Below, piece by piece: positions 36,198 through 45,800 of a DNA stretch of 64,000 bases. Within the stretch, counting starts at the first letter, position 1. Each line of letters starts with the position of its first letter. Under the pieces are notes generated by a model that saw nothing but the letters and a program-made list of their open reading frames with translations, was not told the DNA's origin and searched no databases. The stretch comes from Brevundimonas sp. SGAir0440 (GTDB taxonomy: Bacteria > Pseudomonadota > Alphaproteobacteria > Caulobacterales > Caulobacteraceae): positions 434,001 to 498,000 of the forward strand of contig NZ_CP039435.1 of the NCBI RefSeq assembly GCF_005484585.1. The letters run 5' to 3'. The translations under genes and the position numbers were made by a program.

Positions 36198-36944
36198 TCA
36201 GACAGGCTCGCATTGCAGGCGCAGATAGGTGGGGTCGAACTCGGCGATCTCCGCCAGACGACGCCAGTCGAGGATATCGATCCGCCCGCCTGACCAGGCA
36301 ACGACGCCCTCGCTGCGAAGCTCGGAAATCAGGCGGCTGACATGGACGGTCGATAGACCCAGCGCGTCACCCAGCGTCGTTTGCGTCAGCGGGAGTTCAA
36401 AGGTCAGATCGCCCGTCTGGCCGACGGCCTGAAGGCGCAGGTAAAGCTCGCATACCAGATGCGCCAGATGGCCCAGGCCGCTACGCCGTCCCATGGCCAC
36501 CAGCCATTGTCGATGAATGGCGGCGTCAATGATGGTGTCCAGCCAAAGCAGTCGGCCCAGGTGTGGATGTCGTTCGGTGATGTCGATCAAGCCGCTGTGC
36601 GGCGCTTCTGCGATCACGCAATCGGTCAAGGCGACGACGCCGTGATCCATCTGCTTCATCAACAGGCTGTGCAGATCGATAAAGTCGCCCGACACATTGA
36701 TTTCCGTGATCTGACGCGACCCGTCCTCCAGCGTGGAATACCGCGCGGAAAAGCCGGAAATCAGCAGCGTGCTGTGCAGCGGGCGGGTGTGCTCGCGCAC
36801 GATATCGGATCCGGCGGAGACGGTTTTAGGCGCATCGAGTACAGCGCTCAACGCATCGATTTCTTCGGGATTGAGCCTGTCCCGAAGCGACAACTTATCG
36901 ACCAGCGTGGTTATCTTTGAGACGCTGCCAGCCTTGGTCATCAC
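36198..36944 (-). CDS. Crp/Fnr family transcriptional regulator
   Basis: A 248-residue regulator with a cyclic-nucleotide-type domain (LISGFSARYSTLEDGSRQIT, VSGDFIDLHSLLMKQMDHGV) and a C-terminal helix-turn-helix (LTQTTLGDALGLSTVHVSRLISELRSEGVV). There is no Cys cluster of FNR type at the N-terminus. A Crp relative lies 52 bases downstream on the same strand and a DUF6894 gene overlaps its start by four bases (ATGA), so the three may be one transcript. The layout resembles regulators of light or stress response in alphaproteobacteria, but the signal is unknown. Confidence 0.9.
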   Translation of the reverse strand: MMTKAGSVSKITTLVDKLSLRDRLNPEEIDALSAVLDAPKTVSAGSDIVREHTRPLHSTLLISGFSARYSTLEDGSRQITEINVSGDFIDLHSLLMKQMDHGVVALTDCVIAEAPHSGLIDITERHPHLGRLLWLDTIIDAAIHRQWLVAMGRRSGLGHLAHLVCELYLRLQAVGQTGDLTFELPLTQTTLGDALGLSTVHVSRLISELRSEGVVAWSGGRIDILDWRRLAEIAEFDPTYLRLQCEPV

Positions 36945-37201
36945 GCGTCCCCCGTCAATGTCCAGCCCTCGGGCGCCTGATCGGACGCGGACGCCGTGAC
37001 GCTGACGACCGTTTGCCCCTCGTCATCCGTGACGATGACGCTGAAGGCGCGGGTCGTCCAGAACGATGCGCCCCGATAGCGCAGGATTTCGCCCAGTACG
37101 GCGACCGCTTCCTCACGGGCCGCGTCAACGCTCCTCAGTTCCTCGCCCTGATCGTCGCGGATGCAATCTCCGTTCTGGGTATGGAAAAAGTAACGCGGCA
37201 A
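36941..37201 (-). CDS. DUF6894 family small protein
   Basis: An 86-residue protein starting MPRYFFHTQNGDCIRDDQG, the usual opening of the DUF6894 family, and continuing with DAAREEAVAVLGEIL and FSVIVTDDEGQTVVSV. The function of the family is not known. A very strong ribosome binding site (AGGAGGGA) lies before the ATG. The stop overlaps the start of the Crp/Fnr gene. Such proteins often occur near stress regulators in alphaproteobacteria. Confidence 0.85.
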   Translation of the reverse strand: MPRYFFHTQNGDCIRDDQGEELRSVDAAREEAVAVLGEILRYRGASFWTTRAFSVIVTDDEGQTVVSVTASASDQAPEGWTLTGDA

Positions 37202-37270
37202 TCTTCCCTCCTGGCCTCAGCCGAGAGGGAAGCGGTCACGAACGCGATTGGTTCAGTCCGCTGTGATCTT

Positions 37271-38770
37271 TCAGATTTCCTGATTGAAGGCGCCGATTTC
37301 GGGATAGGCGGCGAGGCGCGGCTTAATCTCCTTGCGGAACAGGTCGCGCATGTCGTCTTCGGAACGCATGCTCTCGACCACCACGACCAGTTCCGGCTTG
37401 TTGGACGAGGCGCGGACCAGGACCCATGAGCCGTCGTCCAGGTGCACGCGAACGCCGTTGACGGTGATAGCCTCGACGATCTTGCGGCCCAGGATTTCGC
37501 CGCCTGCTGCGGCCAGATCGGAATACTCCTTCACGATCCGCTCCAGCACGCCGTATTTCAGCTCGTCGTCGCAATGGGGCGACATGGTCAGGCTGGTCCA
37601 GGCGTCCGGCAGGGCAGTCTTCAGTTCACTGAGTTTCTTGTCCGGATTGCGATCCAGCATGGCCAACACTGCGCCGGCCGCGACCAGGCCGTCGTCGTAA
37701 CCGTGGCCCAGATCGCCGGCCATGAAGAAGTGGCCCGACTTCTCGAACCCGGCCAAGGCGCCCAGTTCGGCGGTCTTGCGCTTGATGTATGAGTGGCCGG
37801 TCTTCCAGTACACGACCTCAGCGCCGTTCGCCTTCAGGATATCGTCGGTCTTGTAGAGGCCGGTCGATTTCACATCGACGACGAAGGTGCTGTCCGGATA
37901 GACCTTGGACAGGTCACGGGCCAGCATCAGGCCGATCTTGTCGGCGAAGATTTCCTCGCCGGTGTCGTCCACCACGCCGCAGCGGTCTCCGTCGCCGTCG
38001 AAGCCAAGGGCCAGATCGGCGCCCGTCTCACGCACCCGCTGGGCCATCTGCACCAGCATTGCGTGATCTTCCGGGTTTGGATTGTATTTCGGGAAGGTGT
38101 AGTCGAGGTCGGTGTCCATTTCGATCACCTCGACGCCCATCCGGCGCAGGGCGTCGGGGGCGAAGGCGCCGGCCGTGCCGTTGCCGCAGGCGCAGACGAC
38201 CTTCAGCGGTCGCTTAATCTGCACCTTGGAGGCCACGTCGGCGACATAGGTTTCGCGGAAGTCTTCGACGCGCACTAGCTTGCCGCCGGGGCGGGCCACG
38301 CCCTCGCCGTTGAGAACGATTTCTTTCAGGCGGCCCATCTCGTCGGGGCCGAAGGTCAGGGGCTTGTTCGCCCCCATTTTCACCCCGGTCCAGCCGTTCT
38401 CATTGTGGCTCGCCGTGACCATGGCGACGCACGGCGCATCCAGTTCGAACTGACCGAAATAGGCCATCGGCGACAAGGCCAGGCCCACGTCCAGAACCTC
38501 CATCCCGCCTTCCAGCAGCCCCAGGATCAGGGCCTGTTTGACGCTGAGGCTGTAGCCACGAAAGTCATGGCCGGTGACGATCTTGGGCGCGACGCCGATT
38601 TCGTGGACGTAGGTGGCCAGGCCAAGGCCAAGAGCCTGAATGCCGAGAAGGTTGATCTCTTTTTCCAGGATCCAGCGCGCATCATATTCGCGAAAACCGG
38701 TCGGCTTGACCAAGGGCTGAGTTTCGTAAGCAGCCGTGTTCGGCTTCAGGTCCTGACGGGGTTTCATCAT
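37271..38770 (-). CDS. Phosphomannomutase/phosphoglucomutase
   Basis: A 499-residue alpha-D-phosphohexomutase that interconverts hexose 6- and 1-phosphates for sugar nucleotide synthesis. The phosphoserine loop is VTASHNENGWTGVK, the metal loop GFDGDGDRCGVV, the sugar loop GFEKSGHFF, and the phosphate loop VRASSNKPELVVVVES. It belongs to the ManB/AlgC type. AAGGAC precedes two tandem ATGs. The next genes upstream are a glycosyltransferase and a GDP-mannose pyrophosphorylase, so GDP-mannose supply is the likely role. Confidence 0.93.
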   Translation of the reverse strand: MMKPRQDLKPNTAAYETQPLVKPTGFREYDARWILEKEINLLGIQALGLGLATYVHEIGVAPKIVTGHDFRGYSLSVKQALILGLLEGGMEVLDVGLALSPMAYFGQFELDAPCVAMVTASHNENGWTGVKMGANKPLTFGPDEMGRLKEIVLNGEGVARPGGKLVRVEDFRETYVADVASKVQIKRPLKVVCACGNGTAGAFAPDALRRMGVEVIEMDTDLDYTFPKYNPNPEDHAMLVQMAQRVRETGADLALGFDGDGDRCGVVDDTGEEIFADKIGLMLARDLSKVYPDSTFVVDVKSTGLYKTDDILKANGAEVVYWKTGHSYIKRKTAELGALAGFEKSGHFFMAGDLGHGYDDGLVAAGAVLAMLDRNPDKKLSELKTALPDAWTSLTMSPHCDDELKYGVLERIVKEYSDLAAAGGEILGRKIVEAITVNGVRVHLDDGSWVLVRASSNKPELVVVVESMRSEDDMRDLFRKEIKPRLAAYPEIGAFNQEI

Positions 38771-38805
38771 GGCTTGTCCTTGGGGCGGCTCGACGGGCCG
38801 ATCGA

Positions 38806-39891
38806 TCAGGCGGCGGCGCGTTTGCGGATGCGGGCGATGCGTCGCAGGCGACGCCAGAAGCGTCCACGCTCGGGTTCCGGATAGGGTTGCAGGTTCTCGA
38901 CGAACTGCTCGGCCGAAGCGCGCCAGCTGAATTTTTCCGCATAGGCGCGCACAGCCTTGCGATCGAGATCAAGGCATTGCAGGCAGGCGGTCTTGAGGTC
39001 CTTGTCGATTGCGCCGGCGTTCGATCCTGGAATGATGTCGATCGGGCCGTGGGCCGGATAGGCCGCGACCGGCGTGCCGGCGGCCATGGCTTCCAGAATC
39101 ACCAGACCGAAGGTGTCTGTCCAGCTGGGGAAAACGAAGACGTCGGCGTCGCGGAAACAGCGGGCCAGGTCGTCGCCGAACTTGGCGCCGAGGAACTTGG
39201 CCTCCGGATATTTTTCCTCGAGCTCGGCGCGGGCCGGGCCATCGCCCACGACAATCTTGGTGCCGGGCAGGTCCAGTTGAAGGAAGGCCTCAATGTTCTT
39301 CTCGACCGCCACACGGCCGACGTTGAGGAAGAAGGGCCGCGGCCAGTCCTTGCCGCCAAGCTCGTCGTAGATGCGCTCCAGATCGGGGTTGAACACCTCC
39401 GTGTCCACGCCCCGCGACCAAGGGGAGACGTTCTTGAATCCATGCTCGACCAGTTCGTCGCGCAGGGTCGGCGTCGCCACCATCAGCCGTCCCGACGGCT
39501 TGTGGAACCACTTCATATAGGCATAGCCGACCTGAACCGGGATCGGGAAACGAGCCGAGACGTATTCGGGGAATTTGGTGTGATAGCTGGTCGTAAACGG
39601 CAGCTTCCATTCCACGCAGATGCGGCGGGTGGCGATACCGATGGGGCCTTCGGTGGCGATATGGACGGCCTCGGGTTCGAAGGCGCGCAGCATCTCGCGG
39701 ATCTCTTCTTCCGCTCCCAGCGCCAGCCGGATTTCCGGATAGGTGGGGCAGGGGATGGTCTTGAACAGACTGGGTTCGATGACCTCGACCTCATGGCCCA
39801 TGCCGCGGCATTCCGCGACCGTGCGCGTCAGGGTGCGGACGACGCCGTTGACCTGAGGTTCCCAGGCGTCGGTGGCCAGAACGATGCGCAT
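38806..39891 (-). CDS. GT4 family glycosyltransferase (mannosyltransferase-like)
   Basis: A 361-residue retaining GT-B enzyme. The N-terminus MRIVLATDAWEPQVNGVVRT and the C-terminal VFVFPSWTDTFGLVILEAMA (E-x7-E motif) are typical of the MgtA/PimB-like group that uses GDP-mannose or similar donors. Acceptor unknown. Cytoplasmic or membrane-peripheral, no transmembrane helix. It lies between the phosphohexomutase and the GDP-mannose pyrophosphorylase fusion on the same strand, which supports a mannose donor. Confidence 0.9.
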   Translation of the reverse strand: MRIVLATDAWEPQVNGVVRTLTRTVAECRGMGHEVEVIEPSLFKTIPCPTYPEIRLALGAEEEIREMLRAFEPEAVHIATEGPIGIATRRICVEWKLPFTTSYHTKFPEYVSARFPIPVQVGYAYMKWFHKPSGRLMVATPTLRDELVEHGFKNVSPWSRGVDTEVFNPDLERIYDELGGKDWPRPFFLNVGRVAVEKNIEAFLQLDLPGTKIVVGDGPARAELEEKYPEAKFLGAKFGDDLARCFRDADVFVFPSWTDTFGLVILEAMAAGTPVAAYPAHGPIDIIPGSNAGAIDKDLKTACLQCLDLDRKAVRAYAEKFSWRASAEQFVENLQPYPEPERGRFWRRLRRIARIRKRAAA

Positions 39892-39980
39892 TGAGGCGGG
39901 CGGACCCTGAGCCGTTGAGTAAGGGCGGAACTTCTAGACGGTTCGCATGACGAAGGCGAGACGGATGTCGAGAGCTCTGA

Positions 39981-42194
39981 TTACAGATCCAGCGAAGAGG
40001 CAAGATCAGGGCGCAGGGCGCCTAGCGTGGCCCTGACCTGACTGTAGGCGGCCATGATGTGGTAGAGAGAACTGGCAGGCGCTGGCTCGTCGATGAAATC
40101 GCCGCTCTCCAGCATTTTGTCGCGCCACAGACCGACGGGCGTCAGGTAACGCCAGAGGGCGCGCTGCGCTTTGGCGGCTTGCATCAGGCACAGATCGCGT
40201 CGACCGTCGTCTGAAGACGACGCCAGGATCAGGGCGGCCTTCAGCCATTCCGTCTGCGGCCACAGGCGCGCCCGCGCGCTTCGGATCGAGCCGTCGATAT
40301 CCATCGCATCGATCGCCACCCCCCGCGAGGGATCGACACCGTTCAGGCCAGCCTCGAACAGTCGCCAAGCCACCTCGAGTGTCTCAGCGTCGGCGCGGGC
40401 TCTGGCGTAACGAGCCAGAAGCCAGGCCCATTCAAACTGATGGCCGGGCTCTATCAGCGAACCGTCGCCGCCGGCTGCCGGAGACCAGTCGGAAGAGAAG
40501 AATTCTCGGATCGTGCCGGTGTCGGCATCGATGAACCGTTTGCGCGCCAAGGCGACGATCCGATCCGAAAGCCCTGCCCAGCACGAGTCGCCTCCTGCGT
40601 CCTCCCACGCGAGCGCCGCTTCTAGCAGATGCATGTGCGCGTTAGCTTGATAGGGATGGTCGCCAGTTTCCACGACACCACCGTCAGCGTCCATGGAAGC
40701 CACCACCTGATCGCGGATTTGGGCCGCCTGATCCTCGACGGATGCCGCGGGCACGGCGATCGAAATGTCGGCCAGGGCGAAGAGAAGGAAGGCCTGATCA
40801 TAGATGGTCGTCGTGTCGTCTTCGGGCGTGCCGGAGACAGACAGCCGGGTCCGCAGCCGCCCGTCAGCCTTCATGAGGCGCTGCTCAGTCCAGGCCAAGC
40901 CTGATGTGACCACACTGCTCCAAGGCCCTGGCCAGCCGAGACGACCTGCTGCAGAATAGACTTGGAGTTGGCGCGCCTGCACGACGGCGCGTCGTGAGGC
41001 CGGAAGTCGCCGCCCGTCCTGGGCCAGCAACTCCTCGAAGCCGCCCTCGGCGTTCTGGCCCAAGGTGCACCAGGTCGGCAGCGCCGTTTGCCGCACCCAC
41101 GCCGCGAAGCGCGTCGCGCCCTGCTCAAGCGTTTCCTGGGGCGTCTGCGGGAAGTCGAGATGGCGCGGCGACAGCCCTTCCAATCGACTTACGATCTTTC
41201 GCACGTCCTGGCTTCGTGCCAGATCGGTAACCAATACCGCGTCCCGTTCGACCACGATGGCGAGATCGGACACGCCGACGGCGGCGACCAGGACGCCGTC
41301 GCAGGCCCGGACCAGGCAGTTCTCGGCGTCCTCGAACACATGCAGGCCGACGTCGCCCTCACCCGACCGGTGAACGGCGTCCCAGGCGCCGAGGTCCGAC
41401 CAATCGAACGCAACTGGAAGGACGGCGGCGCGCCGAGTCGTTTCCATGACGGCGTAATCGATGGAGATCTTCGGCGCATCGCCGAACCTGCGGCCCAAGA
41501 GGATCGCGCCGCCGTCCGAGAGCGAAGAATCGAGCGCATCAGAAACGGCCTCGATCAGGCCTGCGGTGGCCTGGCGTAGCTCGTCTTGAAGCACATCGGC
41601 GCGGACGACAAAGTTGCCGCTGTTCCACAGATACCCCTCGGCGATGTAGCGTTCCGCGGTGACGAGGTCGGGCTTTTCGACGAAGGCCTTGACCTCCGCC
41701 AACCCCTCGCTGCGGGGGGCAATGTACCCATAGGCCGACGAGGGGCCGCAAGGCACGACGCCAAACGTGACGATGCGGCCGGTATGTGCGGCCTCGCTTG
41801 CCGTGAGAACTGCAGCGCGAAACGCGTCGCCGTCTGGGATGTGGTGATCGGACGCGACAAACAAATTCACCGCATCAGGATGCTGTCGTTTGGTCCAGAT
41901 GGCGGCGGCGGCCATGGCGGCGGCGGACTCTCGCGCTTCGGGCTCCAAAAGGATGGTTGCGTCGCGCCCCAGCTCTTTCAACTGTTCGCAAATCGTCTGT
42001 CGATGCGCAGCGCCGCCAATGACGATCAGCCTGCCCTTCGAGCCGGCCAGGTCGATGACGCGCTCGACGGTCTCCTGAAACAGGGACCGATTGCCTGACA
42101 ATGGAATGAACTGCTTTGGGCGCGACGGTCGCGACGCGGGCCACAAACGCGTGCCGGAACCGCCGCACATGATGACAGGGAAAATAACCGGCAT
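39981..42194 (-). CDS. GDP-mannose pyrophosphorylase fused to AGE-family isomerase
   Basis: A 737-residue fusion. Residues about 1-345 are a mannose-1-phosphate guanylyltransferase with PVIMCGGSGTRLWPASR and RPKQFIPL, then FVEKPD and WNSGNFVVRADVL. Residues about 365-737 are an N-acylglucosamine 2-epimerase (AGE)-type alpha/alpha barrel: GGFEELLAQDGRRL, QARQLQVYSAA, HLLEAALAWEDAGG, EPGHQFEWAWLLARY and LWPQTEWLKAALIL. Some AGE proteins interconvert mannose and fructose (or their phosphates), so the two halves could supply and use mannose-6-phosphate together with the mutase downstream. The classical cupin PMI half of AlgA/ManC proteins is absent. Confidence 0.9.
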   Translation of the reverse strand: MPVIFPVIMCGGSGTRLWPASRPSRPKQFIPLSGNRSLFQETVERVIDLAGSKGRLIVIGGAAHRQTICEQLKELGRDATILLEPEARESAAAMAAAAIWTKRQHPDAVNLFVASDHHIPDGDAFRAAVLTASEAAHTGRIVTFGVVPCGPSSAYGYIAPRSEGLAEVKAFVEKPDLVTAERYIAEGYLWNSGNFVVRADVLQDELRQATAGLIEAVSDALDSSLSDGGAILLGRRFGDAPKISIDYAVMETTRRAAVLPVAFDWSDLGAWDAVHRSGEGDVGLHVFEDAENCLVRACDGVLVAAVGVSDLAIVVERDAVLVTDLARSQDVRKIVSRLEGLSPRHLDFPQTPQETLEQGATRFAAWVRQTALPTWCTLGQNAEGGFEELLAQDGRRLPASRRAVVQARQLQVYSAAGRLGWPGPWSSVVTSGLAWTEQRLMKADGRLRTRLSVSGTPEDDTTTIYDQAFLLFALADISIAVPAASVEDQAAQIRDQVVASMDADGGVVETGDHPYQANAHMHLLEAALAWEDAGGDSCWAGLSDRIVALARKRFIDADTGTIREFFSSDWSPAAGGDGSLIEPGHQFEWAWLLARYARARADAETLEVAWRLFEAGLNGVDPSRGVAIDAMDIDGSIRSARARLWPQTEWLKAALILASSSDDGRRDLCLMQAAKAQRALWRYLTPVGLWRDKMLESGDFIDEPAPASSLYHIMAAYSQVRATLGALRPDLASSLDL

Positions 42195-42306
42195 TGGCGA
42201 CGGCGTCGTACCTTGTTGTTGTGCGTGCAGGCATAGGGTAACTGAGAGCGTCCGTCACCTGCCGCAAAGCTTTAGGTAGATAGACCGCAATCAAAAGTAT
42301 TCTTTA

Positions 42307-42322
42307 GCCTCCTTATAGAGGC
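42307..42322 (-). terminator. Weak hairpin at the end of the Lrp-type gene
   Basis: GCCTC (42307-42311) pairs with GAGGC (42318-42322) around the Lrp gene's TAA; on the minus strand it is followed by TAAAGAATACTTTT. The stem is short, so this is only a possible terminator. Confidence 0.3.
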
Positions 42323-42774
42323 AGCACCGTCGTCGATTTCACCTCTTCCAGCACCGCATAGGTTCGGGTTTCGCGGACGCCCGGCATCCGCACCAGCACG
42401 TCGCCGAGGAAGGCGCGGTAGGCGTCCATGTCGCCGACGCGGGCCTTGATCAGGTAGTCGAAGCCGCCGGCGACCATGTGGCACTCAAGCACCTCCGGCT
42501 GACTACGAACGGCGGCGGCGAAGGCTTCGAAGACGTCGCCGGTGGTGCGGTCCAGCAGGACCTCGACAAAGATCAGCAGGTCCCGGCCAACCTGAGCCGG
42601 GTCGATCATGGCGGCGTAGCCGGTGATGATCTTCTTTTCGCGCAGCCGTTTGACTCGTTCGAAACAGGCGGCGGGCGACAAATTGCAGCGCCGCGCCAGT
42701 TCGGCGTTGGAAATGCGGGCATCGGTCTGAAGCACACGCAGGATGCGGCGATCAACGGCGTCGATATCGATCAT
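42313..42774 (-). CDS. Lrp/AsnC family regulator, divergent from putA
   Basis: A 153-residue regulator: IDAVDRRILRVLQTDARISN, helix-turn-helix LARRCNLSPAACFERVKRL, then a RAM domain with ECHMVAGGFDYLIKARVGDMDAYRAFL. Its position divergent from putA fits the PutR type of alphaproteobacteria, which activates putA in response to proline. The 109-base region between the two genes contains a direct repeat (42797-42808 and 42838-42849). Confidence 0.92.
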   Translation of the reverse strand: MIDIDAVDRRILRVLQTDARISNAELARRCNLSPAACFERVKRLREKKIITGYAAMIDPAQVGRDLLIFVEVLLDRTTGDVFEAFAAAVRSQPEVLECHMVAGGFDYLIKARVGDMDAYRAFLGDVLVRMPGVRETRTYAVLEEVKSTTVLPL

Positions 42775-42796
42775 CGGAAATCACGGCCTCGCACCG

Positions 42797-42849
42797 AATG
42801 AACTTCGGTCCAGCCATGTATCATACGAAGCACCTTCAATGAACTCCGG
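42797..42849. repeat. Direct repeat in the lrp-putA intergenic region
   Basis: AATGAACTTCGG (42797-42808) and AATGAACTCCGG (42838-42849) match at 11 of 12 positions, 41 bases apart start to start, close to four helical turns. They lie between the divergent regulator and putA and are candidate regulator sites. Confidence 0.45.
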
Positions 42850-42883
42850 CATATACGGCTGAAATCCACAGGATTTGTCGCCG

Positions 42884-45800
42884 ATGACCACGCCCGCCTT
42901 CATGCCTTCGAGCCTGGCCGCCTGGGACGGTCTGGATACGCACAAGTTCCGCGACGAGCGTGAGGCCGTCGCCGCCAATCTGGCGCGCATGCCTCTGGAT
43001 GCGAACGAACGCGCGGATGTCGTCGCGGAGGCCACCGCCCTGGTCGAACACGCCCGGCGCAGCCAGAAGAAGCAGGGGGTGGTCGAAAGCTTCCTTCAGC
43101 AATTCAGCCTGGGCACTCGCGAGGGCCTGGCCCTGATGTGTCTGGCCGAGGCCCTGCTGCGCGTGCCGGACGAGGAGACGCGCGATCGGCTGATCGCCGA
43201 GAAGATCGGTTCCGCCGACTGGGCTTCGCACCTGGGCCAGTCCGACAGCCTGTTCGTCAACGCCTCGACCTGGGGTCTGATGCTGACCGGCAAGCTGGTC
43301 GATGTGGACGACGAGGCGCGCACCGATCTGCCCGGCTTCCTCAAGCGGATCGCCGGCCGACTGGGCGAGCCGGTCATCCGCCAGGCGGTGGCCACCGCCG
43401 TCAAGATCATGGGCGAGCAGTTCGTGGTCGGCCGCACCATCCAGGCGGCGCTGAAGCGGTCGAACAAGGAAGGCTGGCTGTGCAGCTTCGACATGCTGGG
43501 CGAGGGCGCCCGGACCATGGCCGACGCCGACCGCTATGAGAAGATCTACGCCGACGCCATCGAGGCGGTGGGCAAGACATCCAAGGGTCAGGGACCGGAG
43601 CACGGCCACGGCGTTTCGGTGAAACTGTCGGCCCTGTCGCCCCGCTATGAGGCGACGCACGAGGATGACGTCTGGGCGACCCTGTATCCCCGCATCCTGC
43701 GCCTGGCCCAGATCGCGGCGAAATACGACATCAACTATACGATGGACGCCGAGGAAGCCGACCGTCTGGCCCTGTCGCTGAAACTGCTGGACCGGCTGGC
43801 GCACGAACCCAGCCTGGGCGGCTGGACCGGCCTGGGTCTGGCGGTTCAGGCCTATCAGAAGCGCGGCCTGGAGACGATCGAACGGGTCGCAGACCTGGCG
43901 CGTCGCTCGGGCCGCCGGCTGATGGTGCGCCTGGTCAAGGGCGCCTATTGGGACACCGAGATCAAGCGCGCCCAGGTCTTCGGCCGCACCGACTATCCGG
44001 TTTATACGACCAAGGCGGCGACCGACCTGAACTACCTCGTCTGCGCCAAGGCCATGATCGAGGCCGCGCCGGCGATTTACAGCCAGTTCGCCAGCCACAA
44101 CGCCCACACCTTGGCCGCCGTCCGCCGCATGGCGCGTGATCACGGCGTTGTAGTCGAGCACCAGCGCCTGCACGGCATGGGCGAGGCCCTTTACGACGCT
44201 GCTCATGAAGCCTGGGCCGATGAGACCGTCATCGTCCGCGCATACGCCCCCGTCGGCGGGCATGAGGAACTTCTGCCCTATCTCGTGCGGCGCCTGCTGG
44301 AAAACGGCGCCAATTCCTCCTTCGTCCACGCCCTGCTGGATGAGCGCGTGCCCGCCTCGGCTGTCGCGGCCGATCCCATTTCCCTGGTCGAGCAGTCGCC
44401 TGACCGTCACCCCAAGATTCCGGTTCCGAAAGACATGTACGGCGATCGTCAGAACTCCCTCGGCCGCGATTACTCCCAGGCCGCCGACCGCGAAGCCCAC
44501 GCCAAGGCGCTGGAACTGGTCGACCGCGAGAAGTTGACCAGCGGCCCGATCATCGGCGGCAAGCTGCGGGCCGGCATCGACGCCCAGGACGTGACCAATC
44601 CTTTCGATCGATCACAGGTGCTGGGCCACGTCTCCGAAGCCGAGCCGGCCGACATCGACTCCGCCGTCCAGGCGGCCGCCGAGGCTCAGGTCAAATGGGA
44701 CCGCCAGGGCGGCGCCAAGCGCGCCATCGTCCTACGCGCCATGGCCGACGCGCTGGAGGGCGATCTGGATCGGCTGGTCGCCCTGCTCAGCCGCGAGGCG
44801 GGCAAGACCCCGAACGACGGCGTCGCCGAGGTGCGCGAGGCCGCCGACTTCTGCCGCTATTACGCCCTGCTGGCCGAGCGCGACTTCACCGCCGCGGAAA
44901 CGCTCAAGGGCCCGACTGGCGAGACCAACCAACTGTTCCTGCACGGACGGGGCGTCTTCGCCTGCATCTCGCCGTGGAACTTCCCCCTGGCCATCTTCAC
45001 CGGCCAGATCGCCGCGGCCCTCGCCGCCGGCAACGCCGTGCTGGCCAAGCCCGCCGAACAGACGCCGCTGATCGCCGCCGAGGCCGTACGCCTGTATCAC
45101 AGCGCCGGTCTGAACCCCGTCCTGCTGGCCCTGGTCCCCGGGCGCGGCGAGACGGTCGGCGCAACGCTGGTCACCCATCCGGGCATCGACGGCGTCGCCT
45201 TCACCGGCGGCACCGACACAGCCGCCGCCATCAACCGCTCCATCGCCGCCCGGCCCGGCGCCATCATCCCCTTCATCGCCGAGACTGGCGGCCTAAACGG
45301 CATGTTCATCGACACCACGGCGTTGAAGGAACAGGTCATCGACGACGTGATCCAGTCGGCCTTCGGCTCGGCCGGCCAGCGCTGCTCGGCCCTTCGCGTT
45401 CTCTATGTGCCCAAGGATTCGGCCGACGCCCTGATCGAGGGCCTGAAGGGCGCCCTGGCGGTGCAGGCGGTGGGCGACCCCGCCGACCCGAAGACCGACA
45501 TCGGCCCGGTGATCGATCCGGAATCGCGGCGCGCGCTGGAGGCCCATGTCGAGCGCCTGTCGCGCGAGGCCGAGATCGTCGCCCGCGCCGCCCTGCCGAT
45601 GGGCTCGGAGAAGGGCGACCTGTTCGCCCCCACCATCGCGGAAATCCCGACCCCGGACTTCCTGGAGCGCGAGGTGTTCGGACCCGTGCTGCACGTCTAT
45701 CGCTATGATCCGTCAGAGCTGAAGACGGTCGCGGGCAAGCTGGCCGCGCGTGGCTACGGCCTGACGCTGGGCGTGCACAGCCGCATCGAGGCCTTCGCCG

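Noticed and set aside
42836..44500. Minus-strand open frame of 554 residues inside putA
   Set aside because: Fully antisense to the conserved proline dehydrogenase domain.
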